64,000 nt of DNA from Neopestalotiopsis rosae (taxonomy: Eukaryota; Ascomycota; Sordariomycetes; Amphisphaeriales; Sporocadaceae), in the NCBI GenBank assembly GCA_023078685.1, contig JALGAS010000004.1, forward strand, positions 3,224,001 to 3,288,000, written 5' to 3'. Positions within the stretch are counted from its first letter, which is position 1, and each line of letters begins with the position of its first letter. Positions 24,341 to 34,120 of this stretch are shown here, piece after piece. The notes under the pieces are model-generated. The model made no database searches and was not told the DNA's origin. It saw only the letters and a program-made list of their open reading frames with translations. The translations under genes and the position numbers were made by a program.

Positions 24341-25297
24341 ATGGCAACCGCTGATGTTCAACTTCCTGTTGCAGCTGCAACAACATTTGCGCATGTTTCT
24401 GAAGCCTCGATCATATCACCACACGACGTTGACACTATTCTGCATTATTTCAAGCCCAATGAAGATGGGTCGCCCCCAAAGCCAAACATTGTCGGTGATC
24501 CTAAGGCCTTTGACAGCCCAACTAGTGATCACAAGACACGTATAACGGACATATCCGGCCAAGAGGACAATTTCTCCCTAGATAAGAATGGCTTTCAGAT
24601 CTACAGACATGTCAGTCAGGAGAAGGACTTTTTGAACGACGAAAAGATCAAGGAAGAATACTATCAAGAAACTGAACAGTTGCTCAAGGACGCGTAGGCA
24701 ACGCCCCCTTGACAAGATACAGACTGTATCAAAGGCATGCTGACCCATACTCGTAGGACCGGAGCTTCACGCATCTTCATCTTTGACCACACCATCCGCC
24801 GCCCGGACCCCAATGCCACTTCGCCCGCCCAGCTCCGAGGCCCGGTCAACCGCGTGCACATTGACCAGACGTACGAAGCGGCCCTGAGCCGCGTCCCGCA
24901 CCACCTCCCCGACGAGGCCGACGAGCTGCTCAAGGGCCGGGTGCAGATCATCAACGTCTGGCGCCCCATCAAGACGGTGCTGCGCGACCCATTGGCCGTG
25001 GCTGAAGCCAACTCGGTCGACGAGGATGATCTCGTCCCCGTCCCTCTCATTTACCCCGGTCGTCGCAACGGGGCGACGTTTACGGTCAAGCACTCCGACT
25101 CCCACAAGTGGTACTTCAAGTACGGCCTCACTCCGCAAGAGGTCATTCTCATCAAGTGCTTTGACTCCAAGACGGATGGGCGCGCCAGGAGGGTGCCTCA
25201 TACGGCCTTTGTCGATAGTGGTGCGGGTGATGACTTGCCCGCGAGAGAGAGCATCGAGGTCAGAGCGCTGGTCTTCCACGAGCATGATCGGGAGTGA
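24341..25297 (+). CDS. CmcJ/AsaB-like oxidoreductase (GA4 desaturase family)
   Basis: Two exons (24341-24693, 24757-25297; 63-nt intron with GTAGGC donor) give 297 residues, the usual length for the fungal CmcJ/AsaB/GA4-desaturase-like family. Family landmarks present are IFDHTIRRPDP, VNRVHIDQTYE, INVWRPIKTVLRDPLAV, SHKWYFKYGLTPQEVILIK and ARESIEVRALVFH. The His in VHIDQ and the conserved His/Asp positions fit the 2-oxoglutarate/iron-type fold proposed for the group. Members act as hydroxylases or desaturases in fungal secondary metabolism (for example aspergillic acid) and in cephamycin methoxylation. No partner synthase is present, so the substrate is unknown. Confidence 0.9.
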
Positions 25298-25402
25298 GTT
25301 CGATAATTGAGTGCGAGGTTAGGTAGATTGTATGTACCGTTAGAAAGGCCGATAGGGAAAATGGTATCTATGTCAATGTTATCTATGTTGCGTCAGCGAT
25401 GA

Positions 25403-26324
25403 TCACTGCTCTGCTGCCTGTGCTTCTATGGCATCCATCTTTTGTGCAGCTTCAAGCGCCTTCTGCTGTGCCCTACCCGGGCCCACAGCCTCACCACACT
25501 CGTGGAAACGTTTCTTCCAGAAATCCCACCTCTCCTTGTTGATGCCCCTGGTGCCAGTGTATAGAGCTCCCCCCTTGAAGGCCGATTCGGTCCATTTGGG
25601 GTCGTCGAGGTGCTCAAATATGGTGTTGCCAGCCCGGAGTAGATATTCCGACGCTGCTTCAAGGTCCCATTCCATGCAGGGCTGCTCTTCCTCGAGTGTA
25701 TACTGTAGAAACTCGCTAGGACGGGTAGTACCGATGGCGTTTATATTCAACAGTCTTGCTGTGAAAGAGTTGATGCGTAGGGTTACATCTTGATCCTCCT
25801 TTATCAAGGATGGTTCACCATATTCATGGGCTAGATTTTGAATTTCAGTGGCAGGTCTAGCTAGAATGAAGGGATTGAATATGTGTATACCGGAAAATCT
25901 TTCGAGCAACTCCATCTCAAGAACTGGCATATCTGTCCATAGCAATCTTTCCCCCTTCATGTTGTTAGCTTTATCCGACAGTATTGAACATGGTGAAATG
26001 ACGAACGTCTTGACCATCGACTTTGATCTTAATCGCAGGCAGCCTCTTGAGCTCCGCGATTACCTCTGCCCACCGATCCATTGCTGGATGATCCGCGTCA
26101 ACCTCATGCACCATGTCTGTGAGCAGAGCCCAGAAACCCCAACAAAATCCTTGAAGCGATTTCTTCGGACCATCTTGGCTACACTTATGGATTTCTTGTG
26201 CAGCCCAGGCTGGTGTGCAGTCGCTTTCGCATCTTGCGCATCGATCCAGAATATGGAAAAGTTCCAAAAGCTCGGAATCGCTTTCCTGGTCTTCGAGGCC
26301 AAGAGAATCAATAGAATAATTCAT
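25403..26324 (-). CDS. DUF3632-like protein, copy A
   Basis: Three exons (26015-26324, 25891-25956, 25403-25830) join in frame to 267 residues. Landmarks resembling the fungal DUF3632 family are LLWTDMPVLEMELLERF, RINSFTARLLN, an acidic EEEQPCMEWDLEAAS helix and ILRAG/LLRAGNTIFEH. No catalytic motif, signal peptide or membrane segment is visible; it is probably an all-alpha cytosolic protein. The exon 1 donor reads GTCAAG, a weak match to consensus, whereas the paralogue has GTGAGT. It is divergently transcribed from the RNase T1-type gene (starts 815 bp apart), and this pairing was present before the duplication. Function unknown. Confidence 0.8.
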
Positions 26325-27139
26325 GGCAGAGAATAGTTGTCAAGGTAATGATATGAGAGGAGGGAATGCAATAGCGCAAGGGAATTTGTGACCGATGCCA
26401 GAAAGTAGTGAAGTAAATACTTTATGACAACCAGAGGGAGCCAGAATGCTGTTGCCCCGCAAGCTGGATAGCGAAGCGATGCGACCAACTGGAAGAACCT
26501 CCAGAGGCGGGCGGCGCCTAATAGAAGCTCCGCCACGGCGACCAATTTCGCGGCCGGGCGGCGCAGCGGGTATGATGGATGCAAGCCCACTGAATTGGAA
26601 ACGATTCACGGGCATGTAATTGACCTCAGTATGTATATAACTACCTGCCTAGGTACGTATGTTGATGCATATCACCAACTGTCAATTTGCATCACCAACG
26701 CGGCTCTTACGACCCGGGGATTGGGGTCGCGCGTAGCTTGTACAGACACGCATAGATAGTACCTAGCAGGCTAGTACCGCCATGCTCAGGCGCTGTGGTC
26801 AATCACGCACTAATCAGAGCGCGCGCTTATACTGGCAGTTGCAAGGAATATCACGGATCCCGAGTAGAGAGCAGACGCTTTTGGCAATGCGATAATTATA
26901 TCTTGAAACAATTTCAATTGATGATAATGAAACCAACAGGAATCGGACTGAATCAACGAATGATACCCATATCGCCTGGCGATGTATATAGGCCTATGAC
27001 TTCTCGGAAGCCGGCATCAACTTTGTTCAATACAATTACCGCTCTTTCACAGATCACAAAGTCTCAAAGTCTCAAAGTCATTCAGCCACAGTGCGCCGAT
27101 ATCTCAAACGTAGTCCTCTGTCAACTTATCACTTCGACA
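26325..27139. other. Divergent promoter region, copy A
   Basis: Shared upstream DNA of the DUF3632-like gene (-) and the RNase T1-type gene (+). Much of it aligns with the corresponding interval of copy B (28910-29350), including GC-rich blocks near 26430-26560 and 26700-26850. A TATATA at 26985-26990 lies about 150 nt upstream of the RNase ATG. Confidence 0.55.
26985..26990 (+). promoter_or_regulatory. TATA-like element of RNase gene
   Basis: TATATA about 150 nt upstream of the ATG at 27140. It lies in the part of the block that is deleted in copy B, so the copy-B RNase remnant also lacks this promoter element. Confidence 0.35.
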
Positions 27140-27738
27140 ATGGGTTGCGGTGCATCGAAGCAAGATTACGATACACTCCATGCCGAAAAGAATCCCAATG
27201 ATCCAAGAAAGACAAATAGTGCCCCAGTACACTCTGGTTATGTAAGTTTCCACGAGTTCAGGTTCTCGGCAACGAGGAGTCCTCCTTGATTGTGCATCAT
27301 GCTAATAAAACCCAGCAATATCATTTTGGGGAGCCGGTAAACATAACCATGTCGACTCACGCAGTTCAACAACAACTGAATGCCCATCCGCAACCTAAGC
27401 CCGGCGCCAAGCGATGGGCCACGAAATCGGGCTACCCACACAAGTATGGCAACAAGAATGATGAAGGGCCAACACACACACCTGCTGAGATGGCAAGGCT
27501 TCACCATGGTGACGGCAAACTGTACGAATATCCCATTGTCCGGCCGGGTGATGTGCATTTCAATTGCAACCGAAAAAGGGACGATGAAAATCAGCCGGGA
27601 AGATATCGAATAACCACCGACTCCCGAAAGGTGACACAAGGAGCAATGTATCATTACGGTGGCGGGAATAACTTCAGAAGAGGGAATCTGGAACATATCA
27701 AACAGCCTATTCCCAAACGTCCAATAGTCACATTTTGA
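27140..27738 (+). CDS. RNase T1-family protein with N-terminal lipidation motif
   Basis: Two exons (27140-27241, 27316-27738; 74-nt intron) give 174 residues. The C-terminal half matches the guanyl-specific RNase T1/N1 fold. SGYPHKYGN aligns with the His40 region of RNase T1 (here His76), LYEYPI with Glu58 (Glu105), RYRI with Arg77 (Arg132) and AMYHYGGGNNF with His92 plus the NNF motif (His147). All four catalytic positions are thus present. Unlike secreted T1 enzymes it has no signal peptide. It starts MGCGASK, a good candidate for N-myristoylation at Gly2 and palmitoylation at Cys3, so membrane-tethered intracellular protein is inferred. The first 65 residues look disordered. It has only two cysteines, so T1-type disulfides are absent. 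Activity untested. Confidence 0.82.
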
Positions 27739-27869
27739 AAAATGACAGAAAGCGTAATCATAATCTCCAAGCGCACCATATCCCAAATACTGTAAACATA
27801 ATTCATCATCACCGCGAAATTTGGCCTATCTCGATTGCATCTGATGAGCAACTGCGCATGCCAGCAGCT

Positions 27870-27972
27870 TTCCTTAACATACTCGGCACAAATAACGTCA
27901 CCTCCGATATCTATGATATCCGCAATAGTAATATTGGGGATCATCTCGTATATGGACAAGATATGTGTCAAT
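27870..27972 (-). pseudogene. Tyrosinase C-terminal remnant, copy A
   Basis: About 30 codons read leftward from 27972 (LTHILSIYEMIPN, ITIADIIDIGGDVICAEYV) match the last residues of tyrosinase 2 at 29.6 kb almost exactly. The stop codon is lost through a small indel (GTTTAA in the intact copy, GTTAAG here). Everything upstream, including both copper sites, is missing, and the block joins directly to the 3' flank of DUF3632-like copy B. It cannot encode an enzyme. Confidence 0.9.
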
Positions 27973-28000
27973 AATAATTAATGATCTGCTGCTTGGGCTT

Positions 28001-28909
28001 CTATAGCGTCCATCTTTGTGCAGCTTCGAGCGCCTTCTGATGTGCCTTACTACCCGGACTTATGGCCTCGCTATACTCGCGAAAACGCTTCTTCCAGAAA
28101 TCCCACCGCTCTTTGTTAATACCCCTCGTACCAGTATATAAAGGCCCACCTTCGTAGCCTAGCTCGGTCCATCTAGGGTTATCTAAGTGCTCAAAAATAG
28201 TATTACCAGCCCTCAGTATATACTCGGATGCTCCTTCAAGGTCCCATTCCATGCAAGGCTCTTGCTCGAGCGCGAACTGTAGACTCTCGGTAGGACGTGT
28301 GCTGCTTAGACCGAGGTTCAAAACTCTTGCTGTAAAAGAGTTGAGGCGTATATTTTCAATCTGTTCCTCTTCCAACACCGACGCATCGCCCTGTGTGTGT
28401 GCTACGGGGTTGGATTAGTAATAGCTTTAGGATCGTAGGATTGAATACCTAGGTATATAGGTACACACAAGTAAATCTTTCGAGCAATTCCATCTCGAGA
28501 ACGGGGAGATCCGTCCATAACATTTTCTCTTGCTTTATATCGTTAATATAACTGCACTTACAAAAGCTTCGATGCTGATGAAGTAGGCATCACTCACTTT
28601 GAAGGCTTCAATCTTGATTGGGGGTCGTTCTTGTAACTCGGCGATTATCTCCACAAACAAATCAAATGCAGGATGCTCGTGGTCGATTTGCAAGACCATG
28701 TCGATGAAAAAGCCCCAGAAACAGAACAGGAAATCGCCCATGTTGTTCAGATCCTCGCGAGTGTACTCGTCAATCCCCTGGGCGGCCCAAGCGGGCGTCT
28801 TCCCAGGTTCGCATCTGGCGCAACTGTCCAGGAAGTGGTAGAACTTCAAAAGTTCCGAAGTACTTTCCTCTTCATCAAGGTTGAGAGATTTAATAGAATA
28901 GTTCATCAT
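28001..28909 (-). CDS. DUF3632-like protein, copy B (C-terminal frameshift)
   Basis: Three exons (28598-28909, 28469-28532, 28401 down to 28001) give about 257 residues. It is clearly paralogous to copy A over the whole length, with DUF3632-type landmarks MLWTDLPVLEMELLERF, IRLNSFTARVLN and EYILRAGNTIFEH. Two ATGs (MMNYS) stand at 28909 and 28906; copy A has only the second. Near the 3' end a run of four A in copy A (CACAAAAGATGG) is three here, so the reading frame shifts and the last dozen residues are replaced by RWTL before an early stop. The core is intact, so the product may still work. Confidence 0.75.
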
Positions 28910-29369
28910 ATAACAAGATTGCTGAGATGTAGAGAAAAGTGTTATTATGAGGACCAAAAATGTCAAGACTGCTATGGATGCAAATAAGCGACAATGGGAT
29001 GCTTTTTAATGTGCATTGACGGAGGAGGGAGCCTGGAACTGCCCCGCAGGCTGAGCAGTGAGGACAAGTCGCGACCGCAAAGCAACCAAGAAGAGCTCTG
29101 CCACTGTGGCCGTCTTGTTGACCTGAATGCGCGATTATTGCAATGAACCATCAATTTCAATCTAAATCATTAGGAATAGGATCAGCACCTTGGCCTTCAA
29201 AAATGCATCGGATTGTCTTTTCGGGCGCCGATTGCGACGCCGAATCCCCAACTCGGCGCTTAGGACCCAGCAGTCTGGGTCGCGCGTAATTCATCAAGGC
29301 ACTGCAGCGCACTAACCTAGGCCTGAGCGCGCAAGCGTATAATCCTGGTACCAGGTCGCATAGGTCGCA
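28910..29369. other. Degenerate divergent promoter region, copy B
   Basis: Noncoding DNA that aligns in blocks with 26325-26850 of copy A. It retains the upstream DNA of the DUF3632-like gene but has lost the proximal promoter of the RNase gene. Confidence 0.55.
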
Positions 29370-29503
29370 TTGCGCATAACGACGGATAGCCGCAAGGTAC
29401 CGCAAGGGGCGATGTATCATCATAATGATGGCGACAACTTTATCAGGGCCGAGATGCAACATATAAAACAGCCTATCTGTAAGCGACCAATAGCCACATT
29501 TTA
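29370..29503 (+). pseudogene. RNase T1-type gene remnant, copy B
   Basis: About 43 codons match the C-terminus of the copy A RNase: RITTDSRKV, QGAMYHHNDGDNF and HIKQPICKRPIATF with a stop at the same place. It keeps the equivalents of Arg132 and His147, but the segments carrying His76 and Glu105, the start codon, the lipidation motif, the intron and the promoter are deleted. In the GNNF motif NN has become DN. It is a non-functional stub. Confidence 0.88.
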
Positions 29504-29635
29504 AAACTCAATAGAAATAGCAACTGTAACCTCCATTTAAAATATAAATCGGATATTGCAGACATGATGTTTGAGAACAAGAAGGCTCGGTCCTGTTTGA
29601 GTCCGAGACGTTACTGAACGTTCCGATAGCCCACT

Positions 29636-30745
29636 TTAAACGTACTCGGCACAAACTACATCGCCTCCAATATCCATAATATCCGCAATGGTAACGTTGG
29701 GGATCATCTCGTACATGGACAAGATGTGTGTAAGAGTCGTGACGTTGGCCGGGTCGCCGCTGTAGTCGGTAAAGTTAGCGCCGGGCGCGTCCCAGTTGTT
29801 GGCAGCGTTGAACTCGTCGGTCGGGGTGTTCTGTCCGCCCATATCGGTCAGTCGCGCGGTCAGGTTGGCCGATTGCCACAACCACCAAAGGCGGTCTATA
29901 TTATTATGGTGCAAAAAAAAGACTGGATCTCCTGGCGAGAGCACGGGGTCTTGCATCTGTACAGTAACATGTTTAGCAAACGCGGAAAGTGGGTGGTGGT
30001 CTTGCTTCCATGGGAACTTACGGTGCCGCCGGTACCGGCATGGCCTGCCGAGTGTGGGCTTTGACCATAGCACTGCCAGGCTTCATCATACGTGTCGAGC
30101 GCAAAGCACTCGTCGACGTTGTCTTGGCTGGCGGCCTGAAAGGTAGAGACGCTGATGGAACGGTTGAGGTGGTAAGTGGCCGTCTTGGGAATGACCGTGT
30201 TAAACGACCAGGCACCAACGTGGAGTTCCATGTTGGCAAATGGCCCGTCAGTGACGATTTGGTTGTCAGACGAGTTACCGTCACCGCCGATACCATAGAC
30301 AGAGTCCCAAACGGCGGATAGGGTGATGTTTTCGGCATCAGCTTGTTCGTCCCAGTACGGCAAACCACCAGTGTAGTTGCAATAGGTTTGCAGAAGCTTC
30401 TCGTGCAAGGTCATGTAATAACGATGCCAAGGAAGAAATTGACCCTGAATTAAAATCGTGTGTTAGAGAAGGATGAACACAATTCGCCCACAACATGATA
30501 CTTACAACACCATGAATGTAGTTGGACATGGTCAGATGCAAGTATTGTTGCTCGTCCCAAAGAGTGGTCGCACCATCGTACAGTCCAAAGACGGCATCAT
30601 GGGTAGTCAAGCAGACTTCAGCATCCAGCCAAGCCAACTTCTCATCGTTACTCAGCGAGGTAAAGTTCTTGCGTTGTACAGGCGACTCGCAGGTGTCGGC
30701 GGCAACAACAGCGCTCAAGGCTGTCAGCGCCAAGATGTACTTCAT
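29636..30745 (-). CDS. Secreted short tyrosinase 2 (type-3 copper)
   Basis: Three exons (30506-30745, 30022-30444, 29636-29956) give 327 residues. The signal peptide is MKYILALTALSAVVA. CuA histidines lie in YIHGV, PWHRYY and LHEKL, and CuB histidines in SPHSAGH and FLHHNNID. The first two intron positions equal those of tyrosinase 1, and exon 1 is 240 nt in both, so the genes are old paralogues; the last two introns of tyrosinase 1 are absent. Many N-glycosylation sequons (NFT, NIT, NLT, NVT) fit secretion. Expected reaction: monophenols to catechols and o-quinones. It sits immediately beside three secreted intradiol dioxygenases that could use catechols. Confidence 0.92.
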
Positions 30746-31828
30746 GATAATCGTTCGGGGCTATGGTGAATGTGAGATAGCAATTGTGATGATTTGATGC
30801 ATCGTTCATATTCACTTCTCAAATCGTTTACTTGGAAATCATTGGCTTAAGTATACAATCGATAGTTGCTATTCTCGTGAAATTCTGGAAATAGATCATG
30901 AATGTTGATCCACTATACCCCTTGCCAGAGTATACCCTACGATGATATTCATCATGAAATGAGGTACCCGTAGGTTGACGAGTACAAGTCGTCAGCCATT
31001 GTGCATGTAAGGGACACCACAAGCGAGGGGGCTTGGAAGGCCGTGTCATGCTGAGTCCGTTCAATGCGTACTATGCGGTTATGCTTGCCGGTCCCCATGC
31101 TGGTGGGTTGTTGTTTTTGGCCATTCAAATGCATCTCTTTGTTTGTCAGCTTGCCAAGGGATCTGCATGGAGCACGCGTCAGTCTCAAGCCGTACAGACG
31201 GATACAACAAGCGTGGTCTAGAGACTCTAGAGTCTTGGAAGAGTCTAGGTATGGGGCACCGCCTCTGATCGGCCCTATGAGAGCCTGATATTACGTATAC
31301 CCCAGCCAGCTTGGTGCGGCACACGGCCAGCGGATCAATCCGTGCAAGAGCTATTTCTCCTATTTCATGAAACTCTCTTTAACGAGAGATACGCAGAAGT
31401 ATGCAAAGTGGGTCTTAGAATAGATTATCTTACTTTTCAAAATTGGCTCTTGAATGACTAGGTATTGTTCATCTTCAACTCCAGATGTGTTAGCAAGTAT
31501 GATGACAGTATGTCCAATCAACCCATGTGAGTCTATGTAGGGAATTCGAAGTTTTGCTGCATACGAGGGATATTTTCTGCAAAACTCTTCTGAAATATGT
31601 TCCTTCCATCACCACCATCTTGGAGCTACGTAGAGATTGATTCATAGTGTGGCTATTCAGGGTGACTTTTTTTACGACAGAAATCAACATGAAGAGCAAC
31701 AAAATCATTTTTTGCACAAGTCAATTTTTTAGATGATGAGAATCCAAATGAGCGTTGTCCTGTGTTCTGATATTTCTGCTGTGATAATCGAGAGAAGCTC
31801 TGTAACCATTACTTTACATCCCGTCTAT
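30746..31828. other. Intergenic, tyrosinase 2 promoter
   Basis: About 1.1 kb between the start of tyrosinase 2 and the 3' end of dioxygenase 1. No gene is seen; small frames lack domains. Confidence 0.55.
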
Positions 31829-32935
31829 TTAAGCGCTAGCAGTAGCAGTCGCAGTTGCGGTACTAGCAGCAGTACAAGAGGCAGGTAGCGGAGGCAGAGC
31901 TGCATCGTCCGGGGACAAGTTGATCATTAAGAAGCAGGGGTCCTCAACACCACCGTCGGCCGTGTGCTGGACAGCAGAGTCGACTTCGTATACGGCTGTT
32001 GGGTCGATGCCGACTGAGATCCAGGCGAGAATACCATCGGCCACGGAGTCTCCAAGCAGCACGTAATCGGCCATAGGGTCAACGCCAGTGGCATTGGCCT
32101 CTTGCACAACAATGTTGTCCTCGTCATTCTTGGTCCAATCCTGGGTGTTGAAGGTGTAGGGAGCAAGTGTCTCCACCTCGTTCACGAGGTCCTGGTCGAA
32201 AAAGACTTGACCAATGTGCGGCGTGCTGTGACCGCCAGTAATAGTACCGTTCTCCAGCGTAGACCAGTTTCCAGGACTGTGGGCGAGGAGGTGGATATGG
32301 TGAGTACGTCCAGTGTAGTGTCCAGGCATGATGCTCTGGAAACCGACGACGCCGTCCACATCCGTGACCTGAATACCGCGGAGCCAGGTCGTGTTCAGGC
32401 CAGCCTGGCTGGAAATGCCCGAGTATGAGCCCGTCGCATTGGCATGCCAGTAGTCCACAGCCACACCCTCCACTGGCTCGCACGTATTGGTGTCGATGAA
32501 CTGGACGTCCAGGTAGAGTGGGACACCGACTTGATCCTCTGTGACATTGGAACGAATAAACTCTCCACTGACGTAGTAGGGACCCTGTGTAGTCTCGGGA
32601 ACAAGTGCGCAGGAACCGTTACCAGTGAAGAGGATCGAGGGGTCGGTAACTGCTGTGAGTCCCGTCAAATTGGAATGATGAGTGGTGTTGAGAGCAGTGT
32701 CGAGGTCGCGTTCAAGGATGATGCGCTTTTGCATTTGCGAAAGCAGAGCATGTCGTCGACGAGCTGCAGCTTGGTGAATGCCACGAGTCTCGAGCACACT
32801 ACTGCACGACGCCAGAGAACGAGTTCTCGCCAGAGCTGCCTTGCGCTGGAGAGCCTCAGCAGCGTGGTCAGCGCCAGGGTGCGCGATCACACCATTGCCC
32901 ACCAAGGCGAGGAAAAGTAGTTCCTTTAGCTGCAT
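31829..32935 (-). CDS. Secreted intradiol ring-cleavage dioxygenase 1
   Basis: An intronless gene. The ATG at 32935 starts a signal peptide (MQLKELLFLALVGNGVIA) followed by an HPG motif; an upstream in-frame start at 33001 would bury it and is not preferred. The product has 368 residues. The catalytic domain contains TQGPYYV, CEPVEGVAVDYWHANATG and GHYTGRTHHIHL, which supply the Tyr and His residues that bind non-haem Fe(III) in intradiol dioxygenases. Expected reaction: O2-dependent cleavage of catechol-type rings between the hydroxyls to muconates. A low-complexity Ala/Thr tail ends the protein. The conserved intron of its two paralogues after GPY is absent here, suggesting intron loss or retroposition. 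Confidence 0.92.
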   Translation of the reverse strand: MQLKELLFLALVGNGVIAHPGADHAAEALQRKAALARTRSLASCSSVLETRGIHQAAARRRHALLSQMQKRIILERDLDTALNTTHHSNLTGLTAVTDPSILFTGNGSCALVPETTQGPYYVSGEFIRSNVTEDQVGVPLYLDVQFIDTNTCEPVEGVAVDYWHANATGSYSGISSQAGLNTTWLRGIQVTDVDGVVGFQSIMPGHYTGRTHHIHLLAHSPGNWSTLENGTITGGHSTPHIGQVFFDQDLVNEVETLAPYTFNTQDWTKNDEDNIVVQEANATGVDPMADYVLLGDSVADGILAWISVGIDPTAVYEVDSAVQHTADGGVEDPCFLMINLSPDDAALPPLPASCTAASTATATATASA

Positions 32936-34120
32936 TGTAAATGTTTTGTCAGTGAAAATATATATGGGTGTAGTGCAGGAGAGATGACTCTGATGTGCCA
33001 ATCAGTACAAAGTCAGTTAGTTCCAACCAGAAGCCATGTTCTATGATCTTTATAGAGGATACCTGGGCACGGTATGACCTCTTCCATATGATAAATCGTT
33101 TCCATGTTGCCAATGCTCGTCCTCTCTTGGAGTTGTAAAGTTGATATGTGGTGTCTATTACGCGTCCCGTTGTTCAATCACATTGGGTCCGGTACTTCTG
33201 AATTGGCCAGGGACTTGCTCGGAGAACATCCGCGGGCCATGGCCGGTGAAGCGCCTAGAGGACTTGCAAACCGGCAGAAGATGAAGCTCCGACATCAACT
33301 TGGTTGACCTTTGACTGGCAGGAAGTCTGGTCGGGGAGGCTTGGAAGCTTACGCAAGCTGGGTGGATCAGAACGACGACGTACTTTATGTCTCTTAATAT
33401 GCTTCATCCATGGTAGCTCAACAGGCTAATGGGAGACGCAGCACTTGCCAAATAGAGGCATGAAATCTGCATTGGAAGTATGATCGGCGCGCGGATTCCC
33501 GGATTTCCCTTATACATAGAGTGGGGATGTGGCATACCACATTGATCGAGTGGGTCTATGTAAAACTTGACACCAATTAATCACCCTCAATTTCTAAATC
33601 TACCCTGGCGAGCCTGGTCCAGTCACACTATACAAACGTATTGCAGCTTGCCGTATGCCTTGACCTTGAATCAACGGTAAATGTCTTTGCCGTCGTTCAT
33701 CTAGCGGCCCTAGCTTGTCAAATCAACGAGGCAGTTTGATGGGTCCGGAAAACTTCAATGTTCCGACCCCTAGATCCCTGCACGCAGCCGGACTTATCGC
33801 GGTTAGTCATCATGGAAGGGAAAACAAACAAACAGGTGCACACAAGGGCAGAATGTAAATGTGTCCTGGGCCTGACAATAAGTGTAGACGGAGGGTATCC
33901 GCTGGGAATTAGAGAAAGATCGAGTTGATCGCTTGTCGTGGTCAAAAGATTCAGAATAAATGCATAAATGCACAAATAAAGATTTCCAGCCGACCATTAT
34001 TCTTATATCTTCAAGTCAAGCTAATTTTGTCTAAAATGGTTTCTAGATGAATTCGAGAGACAAAGCGGAGCCTAGTCAAGATGCTCTTGAGGCTCTGGGG
34101 CACAGATCTATAAACAATTT
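32936..34120. other. Intergenic between dioxygenases 1 and 2
   Basis: About 1.2 kb upstream of dioxygenase 1 and downstream of dioxygenase 2 (both minus strand). No coding region is supported. Confidence 0.55.

Larger units (their letters stand above)
25403..27972. repeat. Duplicated block, copy A
   Basis: Copy A of a tandem segmental duplication. It contains, in order, a DUF3632-like gene (-), an intact RNase T1-type gene (+) and the 3' end of a tyrosinase gene (-). Copy B (28001-30745) has the same three elements in the same order and orientations. The intergenic DNA also aligns, for example GTTGCCCCGCAAGCTG near 26450 with CTGCCCCGCAGGCTG near 29040, and GGGGTCGCGCGTA near 26725 with TGGGTCGCGCGTAA near 29276. 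Copy A stops abruptly inside the tyrosinase, about 30 bp before the first gene of copy B. Confidence 0.85.
28001..30745. repeat. Duplicated block, copy B
   Basis: Copy B of the tandem duplication: DUF3632-like gene (-), a 3' stub of the RNase T1-type gene (+) and an intact tyrosinase (-). Compared with copy A, about 0.75 kb spanning the RNase promoter, exon 1 and most of exon 2 is missing, so sequence matching 26850 in copy A continues directly into sequence matching about 27610. Confidence 0.85.
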
